DNA of 33,894 bases from Sterolibacterium sp964521075 (GTDB lineage Bacteria; Pseudomonadota; Gammaproteobacteria; Burkholderiales; Rhodocyclaceae): assembly GCA_964521075.1 (NCBI GenBank), contig CAZFPI010000013.1, positions 1 through 33,894 on the forward strand. The letters are read 5' to 3'. This document shows, piece after piece, positions 1 through 8,761 of the stretch (positions within the stretch are counted from its first letter, which is position 1; each line of letters begins with the position of its first letter). Under the pieces are notes generated by a model that saw only the letters and a program-made list of their open reading frames with translations, was not told the DNA's origin and ran no database searches. Both the position numbers and the translations under genes were made by a program.

Positions 1-597
1 CATATAGTTGCGGATCGACTGGATCATGCGGCTGCGCGCGACGAAGGTGAAGCGCGTCTGCTCGTTGGTCATCAGGTCGAGATAGCGGGCGCGGTATTTT
101 TGCTCGACGTCGGTGAGGCCGTGGAATTTCTCCGGCAGCGGGCGCAAGGATTTGGTCAGCAGGCGGATCTCGCTGGCCTGGATGGTCAGTTCGTTGGTCT
201 TGGTGCGGAACAAGGTTCCCGTCACGCCGATGATGTCGCCACTGTCCCAACGCTTGAAGTCGGCATGCGCGGCTTCACCGGTCTTGTCATTGCTGATGAA
301 AACCTGGATGCGGCCAGAAAGATCCTGGATGGTGGCGAAGCTGGCCTTGCCCATGACGCGTTTGAGCATGATGCGTCCGGCAACCTTGACTTCGACCGGT
401 GTGGCTTCCAGCTCTTCGCGGGTCTTGTCGCTGTATAGCTCGTCAATGCGCCCGGCCGTATTTTCGCGGCGGAAATCGTTGGGAAAGGCGCGGCCCGTGG
501 CACGCCATTCGGCAAGCTTGGCGCGACGTTCGGCGATGATGTGGTTTTCATCCTGCGCGGGAGCAGCCCCGGCTTGCGTGGAAACGGATTCGGTCAT
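1..597 (-). CDS. lysS: Lysyl-tRNA synthetase, class II (N-terminal part, cut by window edge)
   Basis: This gene charges tRNA-Lys with lysine in the cytoplasm. Only the first 199 codons are inside the window; the family is about 500 residues. The visible part begins MTESVSTQAG, then has the conserved LysRS opening (HIIAERRAKLAEWRATGRAFPND), followed by the OB-fold anticodon-binding domain (roughly residues 60-160: KVAGRIMLKRVMGKASFATIQD, then DFKRWDSGDIIGVTG) and the linker LTDVEQKYRARYLDLM that leads into the catalytic core. The class II catalytic motifs lie beyond the edge. The ATG is at 595-597. It lies 93 bp downstream of the mgtA stop on the same strand, and no terminator is visible between them. 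Confidence 0.95.
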   Translation of the reverse strand, partial: MTESVSTQAGAAPAQDENHIIAERRAKLAEWRATGRAFPNDFRRENTAGRIDELYSDKTREELEATPVEVKVAGRIMLKRVMGKASFATIQDLSGRIQVFISNDKTGEAAHADFKRWDSGDIIGVTGTLFRTKTNELTIQASEIRLLTKSLRPLPEKFHGLTDVEQKYRARYLDLMTNEQTRFTFVARSRMIQSIRNYM

Positions 598-690
598 GAT
601 GGTGATCTGGCTTGAGGAATGCGACTGGGAAGCCGCGTATTTTCGCCTATCTGGCAGGAGTTGAACAGAATGGGCATGACTGAATGAACA

Positions 691-3456
691 TTACTGCCAG
701 CCATAACGCTGTCGGTAATACCCTTTTACCAGCTGTGTCAGTCCCATGTAGCTCAGCAGGATGAAGGGCAGAAACAGGAAATACCGTGGCGGCAGGGCTT
801 CGAGCTTGAAGTAGTGCGCGAGCGGCCCCATCGGCAGGAAGATGCCTGCGGCCATGATGGCTGCGGTCATCACCATGAGTGGTGTGGCGGCGCGGCTTTC
901 GATGAAGGGGATTTTCGGGGTGCGGATCATGTGCACAATCAGGGTTTGCGTCAGCAGGCCGACGACAAACCAGCCGGACTGGAACAAGGTTTGCTGTTCC
1001 GGTGTTTTCGTGCCGAAGATGAACCACATCATGGCAAAGGTGGTGATGTCAAAGAGCGAGCTGATCGGCCCGAAAAATATCATGAACCGGCTGATGTCGC
1101 CGGGCTGCCAGCGTTGCGGTGAGCGCAGCAGTTCATCGTCGACGTTGTCGAAAGGAATGGCGATCTGCGAGATGTCATAGAGCAGATTCTGCACCAGCAG
1201 ATGCATGGGCAGCATGGGCAGAAAGGGGATGAGGGCGGCGGCGACCAGTACCGAGAAGACATTGCCGAAGTTGGAGCTGGCCGTCATCTTGATGTACTTG
1301 AGCATGTTGGCAAAGGTGCGGCGGCCTTCCAGCACGCCTTCTTCCAGCACCATCAGGCTTTTTTCCAGCAGGATGATGTCGGCGGCTTCCTTGGCGATAT
1401 CCACGGCGGTATCGACTGAAATGCCGATGTCGGCGGCATGGAGTGCGGGGGCGTCGTTGATGCCATCGCCCATGAAACCGACGACGTGGCCTTGCGACTT
1501 GAGGCTGCGGACAATGCGCTCCTTGTGGCTGGGGGTGAGCTTGGCGAAGACGTTGTGAGATTCGACGGCAGCCGCCAGCGCGGCATCATCCATCCGCTCG
1601 ATGTCATTCCCCAGCAGGGTGCCCTGTTGCGCCAGGCCGACTTCGCGGCAAATCTTGGCTGTGACCAGTTCGTTATCTCCTGTCAGCACCTTGACGGCGA
1701 TGCCGTGCTCGGTAAGGGCTTTGAGGGCCGGGGCGGTGGAGTCTTTGGGCGGATCAAGGAAGGCGACATAGCCGATCAGGGTCAGCTCACGCTCGTCGGC
1801 CAGGCTATAGATTTCCCGGGTCGGCGGCCCTTCCCGGGAGGCTACGGCAACGACGCGCAGGCCTTCTTCGTTGAGATCGGCCGTCAAGTTGCGGATGCGC
1901 GCCAGCAGTTCGGGCGTCAGGGGCTCGACGGCATCGCCGTGGCGAACCTGGGTGCACACCGTCAGGATTTCTTCGACAGCACCTTTTGTAATGAGCAGGT
2001 GATGTTCGTCGTGCTCGGCCACGACGACAGACATGCGGCGGCGGGTGAAGTCGAAGGGGATTTCGTCGACCTTGCGGAAATTTTTGGCAGGCTCCAGATT
2101 GCGCGAGACTTCGGCATGTTCCAGTACCGCCACATCCAGAAGATTTTTAAGGCCTGTCTGGTAATAGCTGTTGAGATAGGCCAGTTCCAGAACCTCGTCG
2201 GAATCCGTGCCCCAGACATCGACATGACGAGCGAGAAAAATCTTGTCCTGGGTGAGTGTGCCTGTCTTGTCGGTGCAAAGCACGTCCATCGCGCCAAAAT
2301 TCTGGATGGCGTCCAGTCGTTTGACGATGACTTTTTTGCGTGACAGAAAAACCGCTCCCTTGGCCAGTGTCGAGGTGACGATCATCGGCAGCATCTCGGG
2401 GGTGAGGCCCACGGCGACAGAGAGTGCGAACAGCAGGGCCTCCATCCAGTCATGCTTGGTAAATCCGTTGATGAAGAGTACCAGCGGAGCCATGACCAGC
2501 ATGAAGCGGATCAACAGCCAGCTCACATTATTTACGCCGGTCTGGAAAGATGTTGGCGCGCGGTCGAGTGTGGTGACGCTGGTCGCCAGCGTACCGAAGT
2601 AGGTGTTGTTGCCTGTGCCCAGTATCACGGCGGTGGCCGAGCCGGAAACCACATTCGTGCCCATGAACAGGCTGTTGTCCGGCTCGTGCGGGTTGATGGC
2701 GTGAATGTCGCGCTGATGGGCGTATTTTTCCACCGGCATGGATTCACCGGTCATCGCCGCCTGGGCTACGAACAGGTCCTTGGCCGTCAACACACGGCAA
2801 TCCGCCGGAATCATGTCGCCAGCGGAAAGCAGAATCATGTCGCCAGGTACAAGTAGTCTGATGGGCAGTTCCACGCGCTGTGCTGCTTTGACATTCAGGT
2901 GAACGCCGAAGACAGCCTCGGCAACCGGTGCTTCGTCTTCGGTGATGTCTCGGCGCAGGACGGTGGCCGTATTGCTGACCATCGCCTTCAGCGCGTCGGC
3001 GGCCTTGTTTGATTTTCCTTCCTGCCAGAAACGCAGCAGGGTGGAGAGCACGACCATACTGCCGATTACCGTGGCGGCCTTCATGTCTTCCGTCAGCCAG
3101 GAAACAACTGCCAGCAAGGTCAGCAGCAGGTTGAACGGGTTCTGGTAGCAATGCCACAGATGCCCCCACCATGGCAGCGGTTTTTCATGCTCGACTTCGT
3201 TGAGTCCGGCTCTGGCGCGAATTTCTCCGGCTTGTTCTTCCGAGAGTCCATCGTTGTGGCTGCCAAGTTCTTCGAGCAGCAGATCCCCCGGGGAGGTTGC
3301 TGCTGCCAGCAGGGTTTGTGTCAGTCGCGCGGGGACTTCACGGCTGACCCCTGTCTGGGTGACGGTGTCGAGCAAGGCCAGGCGGCGGAAGTGCCGGGCA
3401 ATATGGCGGGTGCGAAGAAAGCGCGCAAAAAGCTCTTTCAGGAGGGTGATGTTCAT
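691..3456 (-). CDS. mgtA: Magnesium-translocating P-type ATPase (MgtA/MgtB type, P3B)
   Basis: This is an inner-membrane pump that imports Mg2+ using ATP. It has 921 residues, close to the usual size of about 900. All P-type hallmarks are present: the actuator-domain TGES at 236-239 (within MTGESMPVEK), the phosphorylated aspartate D396 in CTDKTGTLTQD, and the hinge GDGINDAPAL from 663. The C-terminal membrane domain contains the MgtA-like stretch LLVQNLLYDISQIAIPFDNVD. The open frame continues upstream to a GTG at 3489, but the ATG at 3454-3456 has a GGAG seven bases ahead and starts MNITLLKELFARFLR, so I use it. The gene is divergent from copA. MgtA is classically PhoPQ- and Mg2+-controlled; no leader structure is recognisable here. 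Family assignment is firm, regulation unknown. Confidence 0.95.
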   Translation of the reverse strand: MNITLLKELFARFLRTRHIARHFRRLALLDTVTQTGVSREVPARLTQTLLAAATSPGDLLLEELGSHNDGLSEEQAGEIRARAGLNEVEHEKPLPWWGHLWHCYQNPFNLLLTLLAVVSWLTEDMKAATVIGSMVVLSTLLRFWQEGKSNKAADALKAMVSNTATVLRRDITEDEAPVAEAVFGVHLNVKAAQRVELPIRLLVPGDMILLSAGDMIPADCRVLTAKDLFVAQAAMTGESMPVEKYAHQRDIHAINPHEPDNSLFMGTNVVSGSATAVILGTGNNTYFGTLATSVTTLDRAPTSFQTGVNNVSWLLIRFMLVMAPLVLFINGFTKHDWMEALLFALSVAVGLTPEMLPMIVTSTLAKGAVFLSRKKVIVKRLDAIQNFGAMDVLCTDKTGTLTQDKIFLARHVDVWGTDSDEVLELAYLNSYYQTGLKNLLDVAVLEHAEVSRNLEPAKNFRKVDEIPFDFTRRRMSVVVAEHDEHHLLITKGAVEEILTVCTQVRHGDAVEPLTPELLARIRNLTADLNEEGLRVVAVASREGPPTREIYSLADERELTLIGYVAFLDPPKDSTAPALKALTEHGIAVKVLTGDNELVTAKICREVGLAQQGTLLGNDIERMDDAALAAAVESHNVFAKLTPSHKERIVRSLKSQGHVVGFMGDGINDAPALHAADIGISVDTAVDIAKEAADIILLEKSLMVLEEGVLEGRRTFANMLKYIKMTASSNFGNVFSVLVAAALIPFLPMLPMHLLVQNLLYDISQIAIPFDNVDDELLRSPQRWQPGDISRFMIFFGPISSLFDITTFAMMWFIFGTKTPEQQTLFQSGWFVVGLLTQTLIVHMIRTPKIPFIESRAATPLMVMTAAIMAAGIFLPMGPLAHYFKLEALPPRYFLFLPFILLSYMGLTQLVKGYYRQRYGWQ

Positions 3457-3851
3457 GTGACGACTCCACACGGCACGGACATGCTGCACAGAGACAGCAC
3501 TGCCAGTCGATTAAAACAGGAGGGAGTGGTCAGATCACCGTGATTCCGGTGGCTGGATGCCACAACCTGCCAAATTGGCAAGGCAGTGGCGAATCAGGGA
3601 GAGATCGCGATTACCTTGCCTGGAAAGGGTCGATGCAAGATCGACAACAAGGACTATCCACGAGCAGACTCCGGAAATGAGAAGCGCGGGATTGTATCAG
3701 CCGGCCAGAAAATTTTGGCGCGAAAGTGTGATTCAATCCCAGGTTTCCGCGAAACTTCTGCGCGTCACGGATCTGTGTATAACGTAGGCAAAGACACAGG
3801 GTTTCCTCCCTTTTCCCCTGACTCAAACCCGGATTTCACAAGAGGCCGTTC
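3457..3851. promoter_or_regulatory. 395-bp divergent intergenic region between mgtA and copA
   Basis: No convincing gene is present; the short open frames here lack family resemblance. Two candidate plus-strand promoters for copA can be seen. One is a TTACCT/CAAGAT pair at 3611-3641 separated by 19 bp, the long spacer typical of MerR-family (CueR) promoters; an imperfect dyad (ACCTT...AAGGGT) lies inside it. The other is TTCTGC-16-TATAAC at 3756-3783. I could not find a clear mgtA promoter on the minus strand. The M-box riboswitch is not recognisable. These are sequence-pattern inferences only. Confidence 0.4.
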
Positions 3852-6089
3852 ATGAATGACGCTTCTCCAGCATCAGCTTCCAACTCTATGGAAATGCTTG
3901 AATTTTCCTTGCAGGGCTTGCGCTGCGCGAACTGTGCGGCGCGCGTGGAAAAGACGCTCAATGAATTGCCCGGGGTAGAAGCTGCCGTTAATTTCGCCAG
4001 CGAAAAGGCCTATGTCCGGCTGGCCGAAAATTCGGAATTGACGGCTGGGCAGATCATCGCTGCCGTCGCGGCTCTGGGGTATCAGGCCATGCCTTCGGGG
4101 CAGGAAACCCATGCCGCCGAGCAGGCGAGGAAGCAGGAAACACATCGTGCCGAGCTGCGCCAGTTCTGGATCGCGGCGGCACTGACTTTGCCTTTGATGT
4201 TGCAGATGGGGGCGATGTTCAGCGGCGCGACACATCCGGGCGGGCAGGGGCATGACGTTTTGCCGCGATGGTGGCAATTCATGCTGGCAACGCCGGTGCA
4301 GTTCTGGATCGGGCGGCGTTTCTATGTCGGGGCCTGGCACTCGCTGCATGGCGGGAGCGGAAACATGGATGTGCTGGTAGCCCTGGGAACCAGCATGGCC
4401 TGGGGCTTTAGTACGGTCGTCACAGTTTTTGGCCTGCAGGAGCAACATGTCTATTTCGAAGCCTCTGCTTCGGTGATGACGCTCGTTTTACTGGGGAAAA
4501 TTCTCGAGGCGCGCGCCAAGGCGAGTGCTTCGGCAGCACTCGATGCCTTGATTCGTCTTCAACCACAGACGGCCCTGGTCGAAAAAGATGGGGTGACGCT
4601 GGAGATGCCGGTGTCGCGCATGTTGCCCGGAGATGTTTTCATCGTTCGCCCCGGTGATAGTGTTCCGGTCGATGGCACGGTGTTAAGCGGTGAATCGATG
4701 GTGAATGAAGCGATGCTGACGGGAGAAAGCCTGCCGATAGCCAAGTTGGACGGCGATCCGGTTTATGCTGCGACGGTCAATGGTGATGCCTTGTTGCGTT
4801 GCCGGGCAAGCGGTGTGGGCAGCCAGACACGTCTGGCTGGCATCATTCGTCTGGTCGAGGAGGCACAGGGGTCCAAGGCCCCCGTACAGCGACTGGTTGA
4901 TCAGGTTTCGGCAATTTTTGTTCCTGCGGTGGTCATGGCCGCCGTCCTGACATTCGCCGGCTGGTGGTGGCTGGCAGGGGATTTCCCCCGGGCACTGGTC
5001 AACGCCGTTGCCGTGCTGGTGATCGCGTGCCCTTGCGCTCTGGGTTTGGCCACACCTACGGCTATCATGGTCGGCACGGGGCGCGGGGCGCGCGAAGGGG
5101 TTTTAGTGCGCGATGCCGAAGCCCTGGAAATGGCGGGGCGGGTGCGGATACTGGCGGTGGACAAAACCGGCACGCTGACGCAGGGCAAACCGGTCGTGAC
5201 GGATGTGTTGCCGCTGGAGGGCGTTGAAAAATCCACCTTGCTCCGCGTTGCAGCCACTCTGGAACAAGGAACCAGTCATCCGCTGGCAGCAGCCGTGACC
5301 AATTGCGCTACCGCAGAGAACGTGAATCCTGGCGTTCTGGCCGATTTGTCCGCCATTCCGGGCAAGGGCGTGCGGGGGAAAGTTGACGGTCTTCCCTGTC
5401 TGCTGGGCTCGCCAGCCTTTCTGGCGGAGGAGGGGGTCGTCCTGCCCGAAACCCTGTGCCAAACGCTTCAGGCGGCGGCGCGCAGTCTCGTCGGCGTGGC
5501 CTGCGAGGGGCGGGCACTGGGGGTTTTGGCCGTGGCTGATCCTCTGCGGGCATCGACACCTGCTGCCGTGGCGCGCCTGGGAGCCCTGGGTGTCGAAGTC
5601 GTGATGTTGAGCGGGGACAATGCCCGCACGGCAGCGGCAGTAGCAAAAGAAGCTGGAATCACGCGATTTCAGGCAGAATTGTTGCCGGAAGAAAAAACCC
5701 GTGCGCTGGCAATGTTCAAGGCGGAACTGGCATCGCAAAAAAGCTCGCAAAAGGCTTCGGTAGGGATGGTGGGCGACGGCATCAACGATGCACCTGCCCT
5801 GGCGGCGGCTGATGTCGGTTTTGCCATGGGGGGCGGCTCCGACGTGGCGATGAAAACCGCAGGCATCACCCTGATGCGCGATGACCTGAACCATGTCGCC
5901 ACAGCCATAGAGTTATCCCGGGCAACGCTGGCGAAGATCCGGCAGAACCTGTTTTTCGCTTTTTTCTATAACGTGCTGGGGATTCCGCTGGCGGCTTTCG
6001 GGATGCTCGATCCTGTCGTGGCAGGAGCGGCCATGGCGTTGAGTTCGGTGTCTGTCGTCACCAACTCGCTGCTGTTGCGACGCAGGTGA
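3852..6089 (+). CDS. copA: Cu+-exporting P1B-type ATPase with one heavy-metal-binding domain
   Basis: This inner-membrane pump exports monovalent copper from the cytoplasm. It has 745 residues. A single N-terminal heavy-metal-associated domain carries the metal-binding pair C25-x2-C28 (LRCANCAARVEKTL). The membrane metal site is CPC at 393-395 in IACPCALGLATP, diagnostic of P1B pumps. The phosphorylated aspartate is D437 (DKTGTLTQGKP), the SHPLA motif of the nucleotide-binding domain follows, then GDGINDAPAL. The last helices read FFAFFYNVLGIPLAAFG and MALSSVSVVTNSLLLRRR, the YN and MSxxS signature of Cu+ (P1B-1) pumps. An AGAGG lies just before the ATG. A CueR-like promoter may lie upstream; no cueR gene or CopZ chaperone is in the window. 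Confidence 0.95.
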   Translation: MNDASPASASNSMEMLEFSLQGLRCANCAARVEKTLNELPGVEAAVNFASEKAYVRLAENSELTAGQIIAAVAALGYQAMPSGQETHAAEQARKQETHRAELRQFWIAAALTLPLMLQMGAMFSGATHPGGQGHDVLPRWWQFMLATPVQFWIGRRFYVGAWHSLHGGSGNMDVLVALGTSMAWGFSTVVTVFGLQEQHVYFEASASVMTLVLLGKILEARAKASASAALDALIRLQPQTALVEKDGVTLEMPVSRMLPGDVFIVRPGDSVPVDGTVLSGESMVNEAMLTGESLPIAKLDGDPVYAATVNGDALLRCRASGVGSQTRLAGIIRLVEEAQGSKAPVQRLVDQVSAIFVPAVVMAAVLTFAGWWWLAGDFPRALVNAVAVLVIACPCALGLATPTAIMVGTGRGAREGVLVRDAEALEMAGRVRILAVDKTGTLTQGKPVVTDVLPLEGVEKSTLLRVAATLEQGTSHPLAAAVTNCATAENVNPGVLADLSAIPGKGVRGKVDGLPCLLGSPAFLAEEGVVLPETLCQTLQAAARSLVGVACEGRALGVLAVADPLRASTPAAVARLGALGVEVVMLSGDNARTAAAVAKEAGITRFQAELLPEEKTRALAMFKAELASQKSSQKASVGMVGDGINDAPALAAADVGFAMGGGSDVAMKTAGITLMRDDLNHVATAIELSRATLAKIRQNLFFAFFYNVLGIPLAAFGMLDPVVAGAAMALSSVSVVTNSLLLRRR

Positions 6090-6117
6090 TGCCCCCGGTT
6101 TGAGAGAACGCCGAGGC

Positions 6118-6145
6118 TTGTTTTTCAGGTTCGCTTGCGTATAAT
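6118..6145 (+). promoter_or_regulatory. Sigma-70 promoter of tRNA-Val
   Basis: TTGTTT at 6118-6123 and a perfect TATAAT at 6140-6145 are separated by 16 bp. The bases after the -10 are GC-rich (CCGCGCC), the discriminator type seen at stringently controlled stable-RNA promoters. The tRNA begins 17 bp after the -10 box. Confidence 0.75.
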
Positions 6146-6161
6146 CCGCGCCTTCTTCAGT

Positions 6162-6236
6162 GGGCGATTAACTCAGCGGTAGAGTGCCACCTTCACACGG
6201 TGGAAGTCAGTGGTTCGAACCCACTATCGCCCACCA
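6162..6236 (+). tRNA. tRNA-Val (anticodon CAC)
   Basis: The cloverleaf folds completely. The acceptor stem GGGCGAT pairs with ATCGCCC, then discriminator A and an encoded CCA. The D stem is ACTC/GAGT, the anticodon stem CCACC/GGTGG encloses the loop TTCACAC (anticodon CAC, reading GUG), and the T stem AGTGG/CCACT encloses TTCGAAC. It is 75 nt long including CCA and is a single-gene unit with its own promoter. Confidence 0.97.
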
Positions 6237-6271
6237 CCCCCTTCCCCCTTTCATATGGCAGGCTCACTACC

Positions 6272-6300
6272 TGATGACTTTTTCACCAGAAAAAGCATCA
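6272..6300. terminator. Hairpin between the convergent tRNA-Val and CBS gene
   Basis: TGATG-A-CTTTTT, a CACCAG loop, then AAAAAG-CATCA form an 11-bp stem with one bulged A. It lies between two convergent units, so it could end transcripts from either side. There is no T-run directly after it on either strand, so it is not a canonical intrinsic terminator. Confidence 0.4.
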
Positions 6301-6358
6301 TCGGAGCGGCATGGGGCGCAGGCAGTATTTTGCAGCCGGATTTTCCGGATTCTGCCGA

Positions 6359-6769
6359 TTAATCCGCCTCGAGATAAGCAGCCAGGCGGGTGATATCGAC
6401 ATCCAGGAAATCGCGCAGGGAAAGCACACCCGCCGCACGGCCATCGGAGATGACGGCGACGTGGCGGAAATCGAACTGACGCATGGTGTTGAATGCGTCG
6501 AGCAGGGTGTGTTCCGGGGTGAGTGCCACCGGGTTGCGCGTCATGACTTCGTGTAATTTCGTTACCACCGGATCACGGCCTTCGGCCAGCACACGGCTTA
6601 GCGCGTCATTTTCAGTGAATATGCCGATCAGATGATGTTCGCGTTCGATGAGAATGGCGGGGCGGTTCTCTCGGATCATCCAGTGCACGGCATCCCGTAC
6701 ATTCATGTCGGGGGAGGCAATCAGGACACTCTGGCCGGAGATCAGCTCGCCGATTTTTTTTCTTGCCAT
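6359..6769 (-). CDS. Stand-alone CBS-pair protein
   Basis: This 136-residue protein consists of little more than two CBS motifs (a Bateman module), which usually bind adenine nucleotides and act as energy or redox sensors. CBS1 covers about residues 8-60 (MNVRDAVHWMIRENRPAILIEREHHLIGIFTENDAL) and CBS2 about 70-126 (VMTRNPVALTPEHTLLDAFNTMRQFDFRHVAVISDGRAAGVLSLRDFL). There is no signal peptide or second domain. AGGAG precedes the ATG by five bases. The upstream HDOD gene ends 13 bp before it on the same strand, so they are probably co-transcribed; that pairing suggests signalling but gives no specific target. Confidence 0.85.
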   Translation of the reverse strand: MARKKIGELISGQSVLIASPDMNVRDAVHWMIRENRPAILIEREHHLIGIFTENDALSRVLAEGRDPVVTKLHEVMTRNPVALTPEHTLLDAFNTMRQFDFRHVAVISDGRAAGVLSLRDFLDVDITRLAAYLEAD

Positions 6770-6782
6770 GCGTTCTCCTGAA

Positions 6783-7622
6783 TCAAAAACGTAGCGCGGC
6801 GGTTAGTGAGGCGACTTCTTCGGCAGATTTTTCGAGGATTTCGCTCAGGGTTTCGTCGCCGACGATGTGGTCGATCAGCGAGGGAGAAACGTCGTCGGTA
6901 ATCTCCTCCCTCAACTGATTGAGAGGCGAGGGGACGGGGGCAAGATGATTGGCCAGCAACAGGGTGTCACCCAGCGTTACGGGCGGCAAGGTCAGGAAGC
7001 CGTTCCAGTGCGCCTCGACGGCTTCGACAACCGAGACCGGAACGGCCAGCCGTTTGAGCACGGCCCGCCCGACTTCCTGTTCGCCATGTTCGACCCATTC
7101 AGAGGGCTCGCCGTCAAGCAGGCCCGGGTAGGCGTTCAGGCGCGAGAGCAGATAAAAGCCGCCGACTTCATGCACGATAGCTGTGAACATGGCGGCATCA
7201 GGATCGAGAAAAGTGACCCGCTTGGCGATCAGGTGGCACAGCGAAGTGACGTGTGCCGTATGTTCCCAGAGCTGATTGGCCATGGCCGAAATCTGGGGGC
7301 TGTCGATCAGGCTGGCGAACTGGCGCGTCACCACGGCCATCGCGAGTGCCTGCAGTGTGCGAAAGCCCAGACGGTTGATGGCATTGCGAACGTCGGCGAT
7401 TTCACTGCCTGTGCGGTTATAGGCGGCAGAGTTGGCAATGGCCACGATGCGCGCCGACAGCAAAGGCTCGGTCATGACCAGTTTGCTGACGTTCTGGATA
7501 TTACAGTCCGGATCGGTCAGTACCTGCTGGATTTTCAGCGCGGCATCGATGTTGGTCGGGAATATGAGCTCACCGCGCTCAGCCTGCGCGGCGATGGTCT
7601 TGAAGGTTTCGATTCGATCCAT
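6783..7622 (-). CDS. HDOD-domain protein
   Basis: HDOD domains are HD-like folds that usually lack phosphohydrolase residues and serve in signal transduction, often with c-di-GMP or stress responses. The protein (279 residues from this start) has the typical opening MDRIETFKTIAAQAERGELIFPTNIDAALKIQQ, then VMTEPLLSARIVAIANSAAYN and VRNAINRLGFRTLQALAMAVV, and later FTAIVHEVGGFYLLSRL, where a true HD pair is absent (HEVG). The open frame extends upstream to a TTG at 7709 with a GGGGGG tract ahead, adding 29 residues; I prefer the ATG at 7620-7622 because family members begin there, although its ribosome-binding site is weak. It is followed by the CBS gene in the same orientation. Its target is unknown. 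Confidence 0.85.
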   Translation of the reverse strand: MDRIETFKTIAAQAERGELIFPTNIDAALKIQQVLTDPDCNIQNVSKLVMTEPLLSARIVAIANSAAYNRTGSEIADVRNAINRLGFRTLQALAMAVVTRQFASLIDSPQISAMANQLWEHTAHVTSLCHLIAKRVTFLDPDAAMFTAIVHEVGGFYLLSRLNAYPGLLDGEPSEWVEHGEQEVGRAVLKRLAVPVSVVEAVEAHWNGFLTLPPVTLGDTLLLANHLAPVPSPLNQLREEITDDVSPSLIDHIVGDETLSEILEKSAEEVASLTAALRF

Positions 7623-7691
7623 GGCGCGGATGATAACCGGCAAATGCGTTTGGAGTACATACCGCTTATGGCACACATGGCGGAAAACCCC

Positions 7692-7712
7692 AAGGAGATA
7701 CGCATGCAATAA
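7692..7712 (+). other. Two-codon micro-ORF (Met-Gln-stop) overlapping the permease start
   Basis: A perfect AAGGAG at 7692-7697 stands six bases before ATG-CAA-TAA (7704-7712). The last A of this stop is the first base of the permease ATG (7712-7714), giving TAATG. The arrangement is directly visible; that ribosomes use it for coupled initiation of the permease is inference. Confidence 0.4.
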
Positions 7713-8761
7713 TGCCCCCCTTTCATTCTGTCTTTTTCGTCCACCTTATGCCGGACGCCCCAGATTCACTCATATTGCGCCGCTGCGCGCTTGCCATTGC
7801 CCTTTTTGTGCCTCTGGCCGTCATACAACTGCATTTGGTTCCCGCGTTGTTGACGGGGCTTTTGATTCATGTGCTGGTTCATGCTCTGGCCCCTGTGCTG
7901 GAGCGGCGTCTTTCCAGCCGCACCGCCCGCCTCGTGTCGGCGATATTGTTCAGCACCTTGCTGGTAACCCTGGTAACGCTGGCAACATTGGCCATCACCG
8001 CCTTCATCCACAGCAATGCTGGCAGTCTGCCGGCGTTGATGAAGAAAATGGCTGAAATTCTGGAATCCTCGCGTAGCTGGCTGCCTGGCTGGATGAACCA
8101 GCACCTCCCGGCTGACCCTGCCGAATTGCAAACCCGCGCGGCTGACTGGCTGCGTACTCATGCCGGAGAATTGCAACGTGCGGGCGGTGAAACCCTGCGT
8201 GGCCTGGCGCATGCCCTGATCGGCATGGTCGCTGGCGCGCTCCTTGCCCTGCGGGACGTTGCCGCTCCTCGCCCCGAAGGCCCGTTGGCCAATGCGCTGT
8301 CCGTGCATGCCGGGCGTTTTACCGAAGCATTCCGGCAGGTGGTTTTCGCCCAGGTGCGTATTGCCGCCATCAATGCCTTTTTGACGGGGCTTTATCTGGT
8401 GGTTGCCCTCGAACTCTTTGGCATCAAATTGCCGCTGGCAAAAACCCTCGTGGTGCTGACCTTCGTGGCAGGACTCGTGCCCATTGCCGGGAATCTTGTT
8501 TCCAACACGGTTATTGTCGTCCTCAGCCTGTCGCATTCGCTCGAGCTTGCCGTGTTCTCGCTGATTTTCCTGGTCGTTCTGCACAAGCTGGAATACTTCC
8601 TCAATGCCCGCATTGTCGGCAGCCACATCAAGGCGCACGCCTGGGAACTGCTCCTGGCCATGCTGGTCATGGAATCCGCTTTCGGAATTGCCGGCTTGCT
8701 GCTGGCTCCGATCTACTATGCTTTCCTCAAGGCGGAACTGACGGCGTACAAACTGGTTTGA
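7712..8761 (+). CDS. AI-2E family (PerM/YdiK-like) membrane permease
   Basis: This is a polytopic inner-membrane protein of 349 residues. Members are called AI-2 exporters or Na+/H+ antiporters, but most have no proven substrate. Hydrophobic segments appear at about 25-50, 75-105, 160-180, 215-240, 245-275, 280-300 and 310-340. The family hallmark region is the C-terminal part: FLTGLYLVVALELFGIKLPLAKTLVVLTFVAGLVPIAGNLVSNTVIVVLSLS followed by the helix before ARIVGSHIKAHAWELLLAML. The start at 7712 overlaps the micro-ORF stop; an in-frame ATG at 7748 (MPDAPDSLILRRC) is an alternative and has no better ribosome-binding site. Divergent from the HDOD gene. Function of this copy is not predictable. 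Confidence 0.85.
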   Translation: MPPFHSVFFVHLMPDAPDSLILRRCALAIALFVPLAVIQLHLVPALLTGLLIHVLVHALAPVLERRLSSRTARLVSAILFSTLLVTLVTLATLAITAFIHSNAGSLPALMKKMAEILESSRSWLPGWMNQHLPADPAELQTRAADWLRTHAGELQRAGGETLRGLAHALIGMVAGALLALRDVAAPRPEGPLANALSVHAGRFTEAFRQVVFAQVRIAAINAFLTGLYLVVALELFGIKLPLAKTLVVLTFVAGLVPIAGNLVSNTVIVVLSLSHSLELAVFSLIFLVVLHKLEYFLNARIVGSHIKAHAWELLLAMLVMESAFGIAGLLLAPIYYAFLKAELTAYKLV

